Source: an uncultured Faecalibacterium sp.
Lineage (GTDB): Bacteria > Bacillota > Clostridia > Oscillospirales > Ruminococcaceae
Direction of reading: 5' to 3'
Assembly (NCBI GenBank): GCA_904394215.1
Contig: CAJFNF010000004.1
Coordinates: forward strand, 1 to 64,000
Length of the DNA stretch: 64,000 nt
Position 1 is the first letter of the stretch. Each line of letters opens with the position of its first letter. The position numbers and the translations under genes were made by a program. Under the pieces are notes generated by a model. It did no database searches, was not told where the DNA came from, and saw nothing but the letters and a program-made list of their open reading frames with translations. This document shows positions 50,975-59,865 of this stretch, one piece after another.

Positions 50975-51916
50975 ATGGCAAGCTATTTGGCCAGGCGCAT
51001 CGGCCACTCGATTTTGACTTTGTTCATCATCGTGACCCTGGTGTTCTGCCTGCTCCGGCTGATGCCGGTGGAGGGCTACTTTGCCAACTACGAAAAGATG
51101 ACCGAAACCCAGATCCAGGCCGGCCTCCAGTCCATGGGCCTGCTGGACCCCCTGCCGGTCCAGATCGTCCGCTTCTGGCGGGACGCCTTCCATGGCGACC
51201 TGGGGGTCAGCCACATCTACCGGGTCAACGTGCCGGTGGTGGACATCCTGAAGGACAAGCTGCCCATCTCGATCCAGATGGGCGTGCTGGCCATGATCGT
51301 CTCCCTGGTGCTGGGCATCCCGCTGGGGTCGGTGATGGGCCGGTTCAAGCACCGGATCCCCGACCAGATCGGCACCGCCCTGGTGATCCTGATCCAGGCC
51401 GTCCCCTCCGCCGTCTACTACCTGTACATCCAGATGTACGGCACCACTGCCCTGAACATCGGCCTGCTGTTCCAGGCCGACCGCTGGCAGTACTGGGTGC
51501 TGCCGGTGTTCTCCATGAGCCTGGGCAACATCGCCTTCTACGGCATGTGGCTTCGTCGGTACATGGTGGATGAGAGCAACAAGGACTATGTGCTGCTGGC
51601 ACGGGCCAAGGGCGCCAGCGAAAACCGGATCTCCCTGCGGCACATCTTCCGCAACGCCATGGTCCCCCTGGTTCAGTACATCCCCTCCGCCTTCCTGAAC
51701 ACGGTGGTGGGCTCCATCTACATCGAGAGCCTGTACAGCATCCCCGGCATGGGCGGCCTGCTGGTCACCTGTGTCCAGCGCCACGACAACACCATGGTCC
51801 AGGGCATCGTGCTGCTGTATGCCTGCGTGGGCATCATCGGCCTGATCCTGGGCGATTTGCTGATGGTTCTGATTGATCCCCGGATTTCCCTGGGCAAGAA
51901 AGCAGGTGGTCGATGA
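50975..51916 (+). CDS. oppB: Oligopeptide ABC transporter permease, OppB type
   Basis: 313 residues from ATG 50975. Six transmembrane helices; the N-terminal MASYLARRIGHSILTLFIIVTL is typical of DppB/OppB, and the cytoplasmic coupling (EAA) loop reads YVLLARAKGASENRISLRHIFRNAMVPLV (about 212-240), starting ARAKGAS. The gap 50844-50974 contains a palindrome-like GGGGCCGTTCCC..GGGAGCGGCCC TTTATTTTG, possibly a partial processing or attenuating hairpin between oppA and oppB. Confidence 0.95.
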   Translation: MASYLARRIGHSILTLFIIVTLVFCLLRLMPVEGYFANYEKMTETQIQAGLQSMGLLDPLPVQIVRFWRDAFHGDLGVSHIYRVNVPVVDILKDKLPISIQMGVLAMIVSLVLGIPLGSVMGRFKHRIPDQIGTALVILIQAVPSAVYYLYIQMYGTTALNIGLLFQADRWQYWVLPVFSMSLGNIAFYGMWLRRYMVDESNKDYVLLARAKGASENRISLRHIFRNAMVPLVQYIPSAFLNTVVGSIYIESLYSIPGMGGLLVTCVQRHDNTMVQGIVLLYACVGIIGLILGDLLMVLIDPRISLGKKAGGR

Positions 51917-52950
51917 TGTCCTTCTCCTTCAAAAACGCCAAGTCTGCCAGGCTGGAGGCCTCTCTCAACGCCAAGCAGGCCGCCGACGGCCCCGCAGCCT
52001 GGGCCAAACTGCCGGAGGATGAGCTGTTCACCCCCGCCGAGTTCAGCGAGGCCCGGGCCGAGGCCACGGCCTATTCCAACTACAGCTACTGGGGCAGCAC
52101 CTTCCGTTCTTTCCTGAAAAACAAGTTCGCGGTGGCTCTGCTGATCGCCCTGGTGGCGGTGGTGGGCTTTGCCTTCCTGCAGCCCCACCTGCCGGGCCAG
52201 ATCGACCCCAACTACTGCCGTGTGGACCCCGAAACCGGGATCCAGCTGCGGAACATCGCCCCCGGGGTGGACGGCTTTGTCTGGGGCTCCAACTCCATCG
52301 GCCAGGACCTGTGGGCCCGCATCTGGGCCGGCACCCGCACCAGCCTGACCATCGCCTTCTTTGTGGCCATGATCGAGGCTGTGGCGGGCATCACGGTGGG
52401 GGTGCTGTGGGGCTATGTCCGCCAGCTGGACTTCCTCTTCACGGAGCTGTACAACATCTGCGACAACGTCCCCTCCACCATCATCCTGATCCTGATCTCC
52501 TATGTGGCCAGCCCCAGCGTCCCCACCCTGATCCTGGGCATGTCCCTCACCGGGTGGATCGGGATGGCCCGGTTCATCCGCAACCAGATCCTGATCATCC
52601 GCGACCGGGACTACAACGTGGCCTCCCGCTGCATCGGCACCCCCACCTTCCGGATTGTGCTGCGGAACCTGCTGCCCTATCTGGTGTCGGTGATCATGCT
52701 GCGGATGGCCCTCACCGTCCCCTCTGCCATCGGCAGCGAGGTGTTCGTCACCTACATCGGCCTGGGCCTGTCGGTGGAGACGCCTTCCCTGGGCAACCTG
52801 ATCAACGACGGCCGCCAGGTCATGATGCAGGCGGGGCTGCGCTACCAGCTGATCTACCCCACCCTGATTTTGAGCTTTGTGACCATCGCCTTCTACCTGA
52901 TCGGCAACGCCTTCTCGGACGCCGCCGACCCCAAGAACCATCTGCAGTAA
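51913..52950 (+). CDS. oppC: Oligopeptide ABC transporter permease, OppC type
   Basis: 345 residues; overlaps oppB as ATGA. A longer than usual cytoplasmic N-terminus (about 65 residues) precedes the first helix FRSFLKNKFAVALLIALVAVV. Then an OppC-like extracytoplasmic loop (FVWGSNSIGQDLWARIWAGTRTSL) and five more helices with the EAA loop YNVASRCIGTPTFRIVLRNLLPYL. Confidence 0.95.
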   Translation: MMSFSFKNAKSARLEASLNAKQAADGPAAWAKLPEDELFTPAEFSEARAEATAYSNYSYWGSTFRSFLKNKFAVALLIALVAVVGFAFLQPHLPGQIDPNYCRVDPETGIQLRNIAPGVDGFVWGSNSIGQDLWARIWAGTRTSLTIAFFVAMIEAVAGITVGVLWGYVRQLDFLFTELYNICDNVPSTIILILISYVASPSVPTLILGMSLTGWIGMARFIRNQILIIRDRDYNVASRCIGTPTFRIVLRNLLPYLVSVIMLRMALTVPSAIGSEVFVTYIGLGLSVETPSLGNLINDGRQVMMQAGLRYQLIYPTLILSFVTIAFYLIGNAFSDAADPKNHLQ

Positions 52951-52968
52951 AGGAGGGCTGATTTGATT

Positions 52969-54021
52969 ATGGAAAACCAAACCCCCATTCTCTCGGCCCG
53001 GAACCTCCACATCTGCTTCAACCTCCGGGGCCGGGTGCTCCACGCCATCCGGGGCATTGACCTGGACATCTGCAAGGGCGAAGTGCTGGCCATCGTGGGC
53101 GAGAGCGGCTCGGGCAAATCGGTGTTCACCAAGTCCTTCATGGGCCTGCTGGACGCCAACGGCTCCATCACCGAGGGCACCATCGACTATTTCGGCGCCG
53201 ACGACGGCAAGCCGGTCCGGCTGTCGGCCCTGAAAAAGGAAAAGGACTGGCTCAAGATCCGGGGCCACGAGATCGCCATGATCATGCAGGACCCCATGAC
53301 CAGCCTCAACCCCCTGAAAACCATCGGGGACCAGATCGCCGAGGCGGTGGAAATCCACCAGCACCTGAAGGGCCGGGCGGCCCGGGAAAAGGTGCTGGAA
53401 TACCTGCGGGATGTGGGCATCCCTGACCCGGAAGTCCGGGCCAAACAGTATCCCCACGAGTTCTCGGGCGGCATGCGCCAGCGGGTGGTCATCGCCATTG
53501 CGGTGGCCTGCAGCCCCCAGATCCTGATCTGCGACGAGCCCACCACCGCCCTGGACGTCACCATCCAGGCCCAGATCCTGGAGCTGCTGAAGGAGATGCG
53601 GGTCAAGTACAAGCTGACCATCGTCCTGATCACCCACGACCTGGGCGTGGTGGCCAACATCGCCGACCGCGTGGCAGTGATGTACGCCGGGGACATTGTG
53701 GAGATCGGCACCGCCGATGAGATCTACTACGACCCCCGCCACCCCTACACCTGGGCCCTGCTGTCCAGCATGCCCCAGATGGGGGTCAAGGGGGAGGACC
53801 TGTTCAACATCCAGGGCACCCCGCCCAACCTGTTCGCCGAGGTCCAGGGGGACGCCTTCGCCCCCCGGAACCCCAAGGCCCTGAAAATTGATTTTGTCAA
53901 GCGGCCCCCCTACTTTGAGGTGAGCCCCACCCACAAGGCCAAGACCTGGCTGCTGGACCCCCGGGCCCCCAAGGTGGAGCCCCCCGCCGTGGTGCAGCGG
54001 CTGCGAGAGGAGGGGATCTGA
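52969..54021 (+). CDS. oppD: Oligopeptide ABC transporter ATP-binding protein, OppD type
   Basis: About 350 residues. Walker A GESGSGKSVFTK (about 43), Q-loop MQDPMTSLNP, signature FSGGMRQR, Walker B ILICDEPTTALD and switch His in ITHDLGVV. The C-terminal oligopeptide/dipeptide domain has HPYTWALLSSMPQ, lacking an obvious complete Cys set of the 4Fe-4S-containing members. The start is ATG 52969 or the TTG at 52963, which is better spaced from AGGAGG. Confidence 0.95.
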   Translation: MENQTPILSARNLHICFNLRGRVLHAIRGIDLDICKGEVLAIVGESGSGKSVFTKSFMGLLDANGSITEGTIDYFGADDGKPVRLSALKKEKDWLKIRGHEIAMIMQDPMTSLNPLKTIGDQIAEAVEIHQHLKGRAAREKVLEYLRDVGIPDPEVRAKQYPHEFSGGMRQRVVIAIAVACSPQILICDEPTTALDVTIQAQILELLKEMRVKYKLTIVLITHDLGVVANIADRVAVMYAGDIVEIGTADEIYYDPRHPYTWALLSSMPQMGVKGEDLFNIQGTPPNLFAEVQGDAFAPRNPKALKIDFVKRPPYFEVSPTHKAKTWLLDPRAPKVEPPAVVQRLREEGI

Positions 54022-54951
54022 ATGGCTGACACAGAAAAGGAAGTCCTGCTGGAAGTCAAGGACCTGGAAGTCACCTACGGCACCGGCCGCAAAAAATACC
54101 GGGCGGTGAACCGGGCCAACTTCACCATCTACAAGGGCGAAACCTTCGGCCTGGTGGGGGAGAGCGGCTCGGGCAAAACCACCATCGGCCGGGCCATCAT
54201 GCGGATCATCCCCACTTCGGGGGGGCAGATCCTCTACAAGGGCCAGCAGATCAACGGCAAAATCTCCCGGGAGCTGGACCGCAAGGTGATCAAGGAGATC
54301 CAGATGATCTTCCAGGACCCCCAGTCCTCCCTGAACGAGCGGGCCAAGGTCAGCTACATTGTGGGGGAGGGCCTGATGAACGTCCGCCCCGACCTGACCC
54401 CCGCCCAGCGGGAGGAAAAGGTCCGCCAGGCCCTGCTGGAGGTGGGCCTGCTGCCTGAGTTTGCATCCCGTTTCCCCCACGAGTTTTCCGGCGGCCAGCG
54501 CCAGCGCATCGGCATCGCCCGGGCCCTGATTGTGGAGCCCGACTTCATCATCGCCGACGAGCCCATCTCGGCCCTGGATATGTCCATCCGGGCCCAGGTG
54601 CTGAACCTGCTGCGGCACCTGCAGCAGCAGCGGGGCATCACCTATCTCTTCATCGCCCACGACCTGTCGGTGATGCGGTACATCTCGGACCGGATCGCGG
54701 TGATCCACAAAGGGGATATCGTGGAGCTGGCGGACGCGGAAGAGCTGATCGCCCATCCCATCCACCCCTACACCCGCAGCCTGCTGTCGGCCATCCCCAT
54801 GCCCAGCCCCCGCCGGGAACGGGGTAAAAAGCTGCTGATCTACGACCCCTCCATCCACCACTACGACACCGATCCCCCCGCATGGCGCCAGCTGCGGGAC
54901 CGCCACTGGGTGCTGTGCAATGAGGCCGAGGCCGCAGACTGGATGAAATAA
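54022..54951 (+). CDS. oppF: Oligopeptide ABC transporter ATP-binding protein, OppF type
   Basis: 309 residues, starting on the base after the oppD stop. Walker [27 protein letters not shown], signature [15 protein letters not shown], Walker [13 protein letters not shown], and [15 protein letters not shown], typical of OppF. C-terminal oligopeptide motif [15 protein letters not shown]. Works as a heterodimer with the preceding ATPase. Confidence 0.96.
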   Translation: MADTEKEVLLEVKDLEVTYGTGRKKYRAVNRANFTIYKGETFGLVGESGSGKTTIGRAIMRIIPTSGGQILYKGQQINGKISRELDRKVIKEIQMIFQDPQSSLNERAKVSYIVGEGLMNVRPDLTPAQREEKVRQALLEVGLLPEFASRFPHEFSGGQRQRIGIARALIVEPDFIIADEPISALDMSIRAQVLNLLRHLQQQRGITYLFIAHDLSVMRYISDRIAVIHKGDIVELADAEELIAHPIHPYTRSLLSAIPMPSPRRERGKKLLIYDPSIHHYDTDPPAWRQLRDRHWVLCNEAEAADWMK

Positions 54952-54975
54952 GTTCCCCCGCACCATACAAAGCCT

Positions 54976-55019
54976 GCCGGGCCGGACCCCTGTAAAAAAG
55001 GGCTCCGGCCCGGCTTTTT
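54976..55019 (+). terminator. Terminator of the opp operon
   Basis: GCCGGGCCGG.CCCT / AGGG..CCGGCCCGGC long GC stem followed by TTTTT. Confidence 0.92.
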
Positions 55020-55110
55020 CGGTTTCCGAAGCGGGGTTCGTTCATCCTTTTGACAAACATTGCTGCTATACTGTTTTATATGTACAGCGCGGCATCCGCC
55101 GGTGTCCATA

Positions 55111-55140
55111 TTGACACGGCCCTTCCCGTGCTTTTATAAT
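55111..55140 (+). promoter_or_regulatory. Promoter of the acyl-CoA-synthetase-like gene
   Basis: Near-consensus -35 TTGACA (55111-55116), 18-base spacer, -10 TATAAT (55135-55140). A second TTGACA upstream (about 55050) with AT-rich bases after it may be an additional start. Confidence 0.8.
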
Positions 55141-55204
55141 GGGAAACTATAGGGGACTCCGGTGTGCCCCCCGATCTGATTCATCAACCGAAGAAAGGAA
55201 TACT

Positions 55205-56935
55205 ATGCCTGTCACCAAAGAGCCGGTGTATGCAAGCCAGGCCAAGCCCTGGCTCGCCGCCTACCAACCCAAGTTCCGGGATATGACCCCTCCTGACTGC
55301 ACTGCCTTCGACTACATCTGCCGCCAGAACAAAAACCGTCTGTCCGACATCGCCCTGATGTACTACGGCAACCAAATCACCTACGCCACCCTGTTTGTCC
55401 AGGTCAAAAAGACCGCGGCCGCCCTGCGGGCTGCCGGCGTGGTGAAGGGGGACATCATGACCTGCGTCAGCGTCATGACCCCTGAGCTGATCTACCTGTT
55501 CTATGCAGCCGACATGGTGGGGGCCACCCTCAACCTGGTGGACCCCCGCTACAGCCCCGATGGGATCCACGAGTACATCGAAGAAGCCGGCTCCAAAATG
55601 CTGATCTGCCTCAACGCCTGCTATGACAAGTGCCACCAGGCCCTCCGCCGCACCAAGGTAGAGAAGGTGCTGGTGTTCTCCCCCGCCGACTCCCTGAAGG
55701 GCCCCATGAAGCTGGCCTATGCCGCCGCCAACCCCGACCGCAACCGCTACGCTTCCAACGTGATCCACTGGAAGGAGTTCATGGCCGCCGGCAAAAACGC
55801 CAGCACCGCCAGCGAGCCCTTTGACCCCCATCACAGCTGCGTGATGGTCCACACCGGCGGCACCACCGGCTCCCCCAAGGGGGTGCTGCTGGGGGACACC
55901 GCCTTCAACGCCATTGCCCAGCAGTTCTCTGCCTTTGAGGCGGTGTTCCAGCGCCAGCAGCGGCTGCTGAACGTGATGCCCCCGTTCATCGCCTACGGCT
56001 ATGCCTGCGGCGTCCATCTGCCCCTGTCCCTGGGCCTGACGGTGGTCATCATCCCCAAGCTGGACCCCAATGAGCTGGGCAAGCTGATCCTGAAATACAA
56101 GCCCGCCCACATGTTCGGCGTCCCCGCCCACTACCAGGTGCTGGCCGCCGATCCCCGGATGAAGAAAAAGGACCTGTCCTTTGTGCTGAACCTGGCCTGC
56201 GGCGGCGACGCCATCCCCCTGGGGGCCGAGCAGTCGGTGAACGCCTTCCTGGCCAGCCACGGCGCCCCCTACGGCCTGGCCAAGGGCTACGGCATGACCG
56301 AGGTGTGCTCGGCAGCCACCGCTGCCGCCGGCACCCACAACAAGCTGGGCTCGGTGGGCCTGCCCCTGCCCAGCACGGTGGTGGCCATCTTTGAGCCCGG
56401 CACCGAGAAGGAGCTGCCCATCGGCCAGCGGGGCGAGATCTGCATCTCGGGCCCCACCATGATGCAGGGCTACTTCGACAAGCCCGAGGAGACCGCCATC
56501 ATCATGCGCAAGCACGCCGACGGCCGGGTCTGGATCCACAGCGGCGACATCGGCTATATGGACGCCGAGGGCTATGTCTTCCTGGACAGCCGGATCAAGC
56601 GGATGATCATCCGCCACGACGGCTTCAAGATCTTCCCCTCCATGATCGAGAACGTCCTGAGCACCCATCCGGCGGTGGCCAACTGCTCGGTGGTGGGCTG
56701 CGCCGACAAGGACCACGTCCAGGGCCGGCTGCCCCTGGCCTACATCGTCCTGAACCCCGACTGCCAGAAGAAGAAGCGCCAGATCGTCCGGGAGCTGCGG
56801 GCCCTGTGCGCCGACGAGCTGCCCGAGTATGTGCTGCCGGTGGGCTACAAGTTCATCGACAGCCTGCCCCTGACCCCGGTGGGCAAGGTGAACTATCTGG
56901 AGCTGGAAAAGCAGATCACCCCCCAGGACTATTAA
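55205..56935 (+). CDS. AMP-forming acyl-CoA synthetase / ligase family protein
   Basis: 576 residues from ATG 55205 (AAAGGAA upstream). Adenylate-forming (ANL) superfamily: phosphate loop MVHTGGTTGSPKGVLL (about 217-232), GYGMTEVCSAAT with the adenine motif, HSGDIGYMDAEGYVFLDSRIKRMI (hinge) and the C-terminal catalytic Lys in PLTPVGKVNYLELEKQ. Such enzymes adenylate fatty or aromatic acids and usually pass them to CoA. The substrate cannot be deduced. It is a single-gene transcript and has no CoA-pathway neighbours. Confidence 0.9.
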   Translation: MPVTKEPVYASQAKPWLAAYQPKFRDMTPPDCTAFDYICRQNKNRLSDIALMYYGNQITYATLFVQVKKTAAALRAAGVVKGDIMTCVSVMTPELIYLFYAADMVGATLNLVDPRYSPDGIHEYIEEAGSKMLICLNACYDKCHQALRRTKVEKVLVFSPADSLKGPMKLAYAAANPDRNRYASNVIHWKEFMAAGKNASTASEPFDPHHSCVMVHTGGTTGSPKGVLLGDTAFNAIAQQFSAFEAVFQRQQRLLNVMPPFIAYGYACGVHLPLSLGLTVVIIPKLDPNELGKLILKYKPAHMFGVPAHYQVLAADPRMKKKDLSFVLNLACGGDAIPLGAEQSVNAFLASHGAPYGLAKGYGMTEVCSAATAAAGTHNKLGSVGLPLPSTVVAIFEPGTEKELPIGQRGEICISGPTMMQGYFDKPEETAIIMRKHADGRVWIHSGDIGYMDAEGYVFLDSRIKRMIIRHDGFKIFPSMIENVLSTHPAVANCSVVGCADKDHVQGRLPLAYIVLNPDCQKKKRQIVRELRALCADELPEYVLPVGYKFIDSLPLTPVGKVNYLELEKQITPQDY

Positions 56936-57197
56936 ACAGATGTTAGGGGGAACCCATTTCTGCGCGCAGCCGCGCGGCAGAAATCCATTTGGTTGCGGTT
57001 CCCTGCTTTTGCGGCGGGCGTCGTGGCGCCCTTGCAAAAAACAGACCGCGGCCCCTGCTCCGCTTCGCCTGTTTCTGCCGCAGGCAGCGGCTCGGCTCCG
57101 CAGTCCCTCATATCCCCCTTTTGGACAAAATGGGGTGCAGAACCGCGCAGGGGCCGCCGGGCGGCCCCCACACTCCCTGCGCCCCATTTCCCTGTAT

Positions 57198-57240
57198 GTG
57201 TCCCGGCCGTACGCACATGTCGTCCGGCCGGGACTTTTTC
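57198..57240 (+). terminator. Terminator 1 downstream of the synthetase gene
   Basis: GTCCCGGCC / GGCCGGGAC stem followed by TTTTT. Confidence 0.85.
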
Positions 57241-57249
57241 TCATCTTGT

Positions 57250-57284
57250 GTGCTGCACCTGTAGTACAGGTGCAGCTTTTTTTG
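57250..57284 (+). terminator. Terminator 2 downstream of the synthetase gene
   Basis: GCTGCACCTGTA / TACAGGTGCAGC near-perfect hairpin followed by TTTTTTT. Confidence 0.9.
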
Positions 57285-57307
57285 TGCCTGGCCCGGGGGT
57301 TCAGGGG

Positions 57308-57336
57308 TTGACATTTGGGTCCTGTGCCTTTATGAT
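57308..57336 (+). promoter_or_regulatory. Promoter of the SGNH hydrolase gene
   Basis: -35 TTGACA (57308-57313), 17-base spacer, -10 TATGAT (57331-57336), about 85 bases before the start codon. Confidence 0.8.
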
Positions 57337-57420
57337 GAAGGGGTAAAATTTTTCCATCTTCAAGATATACGTCCTGCTTTCACCCAGCTTGGCCGGGCCC
57401 GGGACGAAAAGGAGCCTGTC

Positions 57421-58539
57421 ATGAAAAAACGTATCCTCAGCTTCCTGCTGGCTGCCGCCATGACGGCGGCCTGCCTGCCGCTGGGCGCCTTTGCTGCCGA
57501 GGGAGCGGACTCTGCAGCAGAGGACCCCGCTTCCATCGGCATCATCGGCAGCGCCGACGGTCCCACCCAGATCCTGGTGTCGGATGGCACCGCCCTCCCC
57601 GCCGACTCCATCGATTCCGCCGGCGCCACCGACGTCCCTGTCCTGATCCCTGAGACCGACGCCGAGGACGCAGCCGAGGGCCCCCAGGACCCCCACAGCT
57701 TTACCTATGTGGCCTTCGGCGACAGCATCGCCGCCGGCGTGGGCCTGACCAACTTTGTCTACAACGACGCCGACGTCTTCTACGACATCAGCCCCAACTT
57801 CAAGGGCTATTCCGACGAGTGCTATGTGGGCTACGTGGCCGACGCCCTGGGCCTGGACCGGGACCACGCCATCAACCTGGGCCTGCCCGCCCTGATGACC
57901 AAGGACCTGCTGGAGATGGTCCGGGACGGCAAGATGTCCCAGTTCAACCAGCCCGCCGGCACCTATTACAGCTACCCTGAGTTCCAGGACTACATCCGGG
58001 AGGCCGACGTCATCAGCATCGAGATCGGCATGAACGACGCCATGGTGCCTTTCATCGTCTCCATCGGCAACGCCACCAACTGGAAGTCGGAGCAGCTGGC
58101 CAACACCCTGGTGTCGGGGGGCTACCGGGACATGAGCTTCTCCAACTTCACCAAGATGGTCAAGCAGCTGTTTGACATCCGCCTCACCGCCAAGGAGACC
58201 GGCGACCTGTTCTACGCCCTGACCACCGGCGCCTCCAACGTCTGCAGCCAGGCCTACACCAATGTGGAGACCTACCTGCCCCAGGTGGTGGACGCCATCC
58301 GGGCCCAGAACCCCGACGTCCAGATCCTGCTGCTGGGCTGCTACAACCCTGTGCCCCTGATGTGGACCTGGAGCAGCTTCTTCAACAAGTATAACCGCTT
58401 TGTCCGCCAGCTGGCGGAGGACACCGGCTGCACCTATGTCCCCATCCCCCGCACCAAGACCGCCAACGACGGCCACCCCACCATCCAGGGCCACAAGTAC
58501 ATCGCCCAGCAGATTGTGGACGCCATCGAAGAAGAATAA
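57421..58539 (+). CDS. Secreted SGNH/GDSL-type hydrolase
   Basis: 372 residues. Signal peptide KKRILSFLLAAAMTAACLPLGAFA with cleavage near residue 25. An acidic linker follows (26-95) that includes IGIIGSADGPTQILVS (39-54). The hydrolase domain (97-372) has block I AFGDSIAAGVGL (nucleophile Ser near 101), block III EIGMNDAMV and the C-terminal DGHPTIQGHKYIA with the catalytic His. Probably an exported esterase or carbohydrate/peptidoglycan deacetylase; the substrate is unknown. Its upstream promoter is strong and a terminator follows. Confidence 0.9.
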   Translation: MKKRILSFLLAAAMTAACLPLGAFAAEGADSAAEDPASIGIIGSADGPTQILVSDGTALPADSIDSAGATDVPVLIPETDAEDAAEGPQDPHSFTYVAFGDSIAAGVGLTNFVYNDADVFYDISPNFKGYSDECYVGYVADALGLDRDHAINLGLPALMTKDLLEMVRDGKMSQFNQPAGTYYSYPEFQDYIREADVISIEIGMNDAMVPFIVSIGNATNWKSEQLANTLVSGGYRDMSFSNFTKMVKQLFDIRLTAKETGDLFYALTTGASNVCSQAYTNVETYLPQVVDAIRAQNPDVQILLLGCYNPVPLMWTWSSFFNKYNRFVRQLAEDTGCTYVPIPRTKTANDGHPTIQGHKYIAQQIVDAIEEE

Positions 58540-58558
58540 TCGTCCCCCGCAGCCTTCC

Positions 58559-58588
58559 ATCCCCGGACCCGTCCGGGGATTTTCTTTT
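58559..58588 (+). terminator. Terminator of the SGNH hydrolase gene
   Basis: TCCCCGGAC / GTCCGGGGA hairpin followed by TTTTCTTTT. Confidence 0.88.
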
Positions 58589-58750
58589 GGGCAAAATCCA
58601 TGGCAGGACGCCGGTTTTGCGGCATCCGGCAAAAAGATCAAAAAAATTTCCGGTTTTTGCTTGACAGAATCCACCCGTTATGCTATTATATCTCTCGCAG
58701 CCCGCGTCAAACGGCTGCCCCTGCCAACAACCCCATAGGGATCAGGACAT

Positions 58751-58824
<74 letters not shown>

Positions 58825-58831
58825 TCTATGT

Positions 58832-58909
58832 GGTGCCCATAGCGTAGTTGGTTAACGCGCCAGATTGTGGATCTGGAGATCGAGGGTTCGAGTCCCTCTG
58901 GGCACCCCA
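58832..58909 (+). tRNA. tRNA-His (anticodon GTG), CCA encoded
   Basis: Includes the extra G(-1) at 58832 opposite C73 (58906), the mark of tRNA-His. Acceptor GTGCCCA / TGGGCAC, anticodon stem CCAGA/TCTGG with loop TTGTGGA (GTG), T-arm GGGTTCGAGTCCC, CCA at 58907-58909. Confidence 0.95.
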
Positions 58910-58913
58910 CCAA

Positions 58914-58944
58914 AGACATCCGCACAAGCGGATGTCTTTTTTTG
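58914..58944 (+). terminator. Terminator of the tRNA-Arg/tRNA-His transcript
   Basis: AGACATCCGC / GCGGATGTCT stem with ACAA loop followed by TTTTTT. Confidence 0.92.
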
Positions 58945-58955
58945 TTTGCTGCCCC

Positions 58956-58985
58956 TTGACAGCCCTCCCGGCCCTGTGGTATGAT
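58956..58985 (+). promoter_or_regulatory. Promoter of the iron-uptake block (DUF3793 gene)
   Basis: -35 TTGACA (58956-58961), 18-base spacer, -10 TATGAT (58980-58985). A candidate operator starts 11 bases after the -10 box, at the likely transcription start. Confidence 0.75.
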
Positions 58986-58996
58986 AGGGCAAGTTT

Positions 58997-59008
58997 GATA
59001 TAGCTAAC
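58997..59008 (+). promoter_or_regulatory. Feo-region operator candidate, site 1
   Basis: GATATAGCTAAC, 11/12 match to GTTAnnGCTAAC, placed over the transcription start of the DUF3793 promoter. Confidence 0.6.
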
Positions 59009-59045
59009 TCCCGCCGGCATCCCCGGCTTTTCTTTTCCAGTAGGA

Positions 59046-59057
59046 GTTAGTCATAGC
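59046..59057 (-). promoter_or_regulatory. Feo-region operator candidate, site 2
   Basis: On the minus strand GCTATGACTAAC, two differences from GTTAnnGCTAAC. Together with site 1 it also forms an RNA-level inverted repeat (TAACTCC / GGAGTTA) around 59005-59049. Confidence 0.5.
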
Positions 59058-59132
59058 TTACCGCATATCCCGCCCCGGCGGCGGCATCCTAAACCCAAAC
59101 AAGGGCCCCCGGGCCCCAAGGAGGTACCAGCC

Positions 59133-59717
59133 ATGGAGAGACCGTTTGAAACCGTCATGATCGAACAGTGCGCCCCCGTCCTGGCGGGGCTCAAGCCCGC
59201 CAACCTGTTCCGCCACGAAACCCGGGACAAGGCCGGGCTCCACCGGACGGTGGCGGGCTGGAACGCCCAGCTGGGGGGCCGGGGGCTGCGGCTGATGATC
59301 CTGAAGGAATGCCCCCACGGCCACTGGTTTTTGCTGTACCTCTACCGGCCCGCCCGGCTGGCCGCCATTTTGGAACAGCCCGAGACCTGCCGCTTCCTGG
59401 AGCAGGAGGGCTACGCCCTGCCCGCCTGCCCCGGCAGCCCCGATGGCTGCCAGGAGCTGCTGCGCCAGCTGGCCCGCCGGCTGTGCGGCGACAGCTTCCC
59501 CCACGAGATCGGGGTGTTCCTGGGCTATCCCCTGTCCGACGTCATCGGCTTCATCCGCAACCGGGGCCGGAACTTCACCTGCTGCGGCTGCTGGAAGTCC
59601 TACGGCGACCCCGCCGCCGCCCAGCGCTATTTTGACCAGCTGAAAAAATGCACCGACATCTACCTGCGGCTGTTCCACAGCGGCACCCCTATCCTCCGGC
59701 TGGCAGTGCCTGCGTAA
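59133..59717 (+). CDS. DUF3793 family protein
   Basis: 194 residues; start ATG 59133 with AAGGAGG 9 bases upstream. Recognisable DUF3793 pattern: VLAGLKPANLFRH near 17, a Cys at ILKECPHGHWFLLYLYRP, FPHEIGVFLGYPLSDVIGFI near 130 and NFTCCGCWKSYGDPAAAQRYFDQLKKCTDIYLRL. The family has no known activity but commonly sits beside feo or flavodoxin genes in Clostridia, which fits here. The conserved Cys residues could bind metal. Confidence 0.88.
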   Translation: MERPFETVMIEQCAPVLAGLKPANLFRHETRDKAGLHRTVAGWNAQLGGRGLRLMILKECPHGHWFLLYLYRPARLAAILEQPETCRFLEQEGYALPACPGSPDGCQELLRQLARRLCGDSFPHEIGVFLGYPLSDVIGFIRNRGRNFTCCGCWKSYGDPAAAQRYFDQLKKCTDIYLRLFHSGTPILRLAVPA

Positions 59718-59729
59718 GTTATGGCTAAC
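59718..59729 (+). promoter_or_regulatory. Feo-region operator candidate, site 3
   Basis: GTTATGGCTAAC within a larger palindrome GCGTAAGTTATGGCTAACTT followed by GCGC; the core AAGTTA / TAACTT is exact. It starts directly after the DUF3793 stop codon. Confidence 0.65.
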
Positions 59730-59805
59730 TTGCGCAAAATCCGGGGGCTTTTTTGGGGGCCAGTTGTTAGTCTGTACAAACTTTGTGAAGGATTCCGAAA
59801 TCCCG

Positions 59806-59834
59806 TTGACTTTTGCAGTTAGTTGTAATAAACT
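59806..59834 (+). promoter_or_regulatory. Probable promoter of feoA-feoA-feoB
   Basis: -35 TTGACT (59806-59811), 17-base spacer, -10 TAAACT (59829-59834); weaker than the DUF3793 promoter. The operator candidate at 59854-59865 lies just downstream. Confidence 0.5.
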
Positions 59835-59853
59835 CTCTGTCAGAAAAAGGTTT

Positions 59854-59865
59854 GTTAAAGCTAAC
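59854..59865 (+). promoter_or_regulatory. Feo-region operator candidate, site 4
   Basis: GTTAAAGCTAAC, exact match to GTTAnnGCTAAC, immediately before the feoA ribosome binding site AAAGGAGG. Confidence 0.65.

Larger units (their letters stand above)
56936..57300. other. Non-coding block with hairpins and terminators
   Basis: About 365 bases without a credible gene. It starts with an inverted repeat ATTTCTGCGCGC / GCGCGGCAGAAAT-like (56957-56986). The middle (56987-57190) has GC-rich sequence with short open frames in all registers, none with a ribosome site. It ends with two terminators listed separately. It may be a dispersed extragenic element. Confidence 0.5.
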
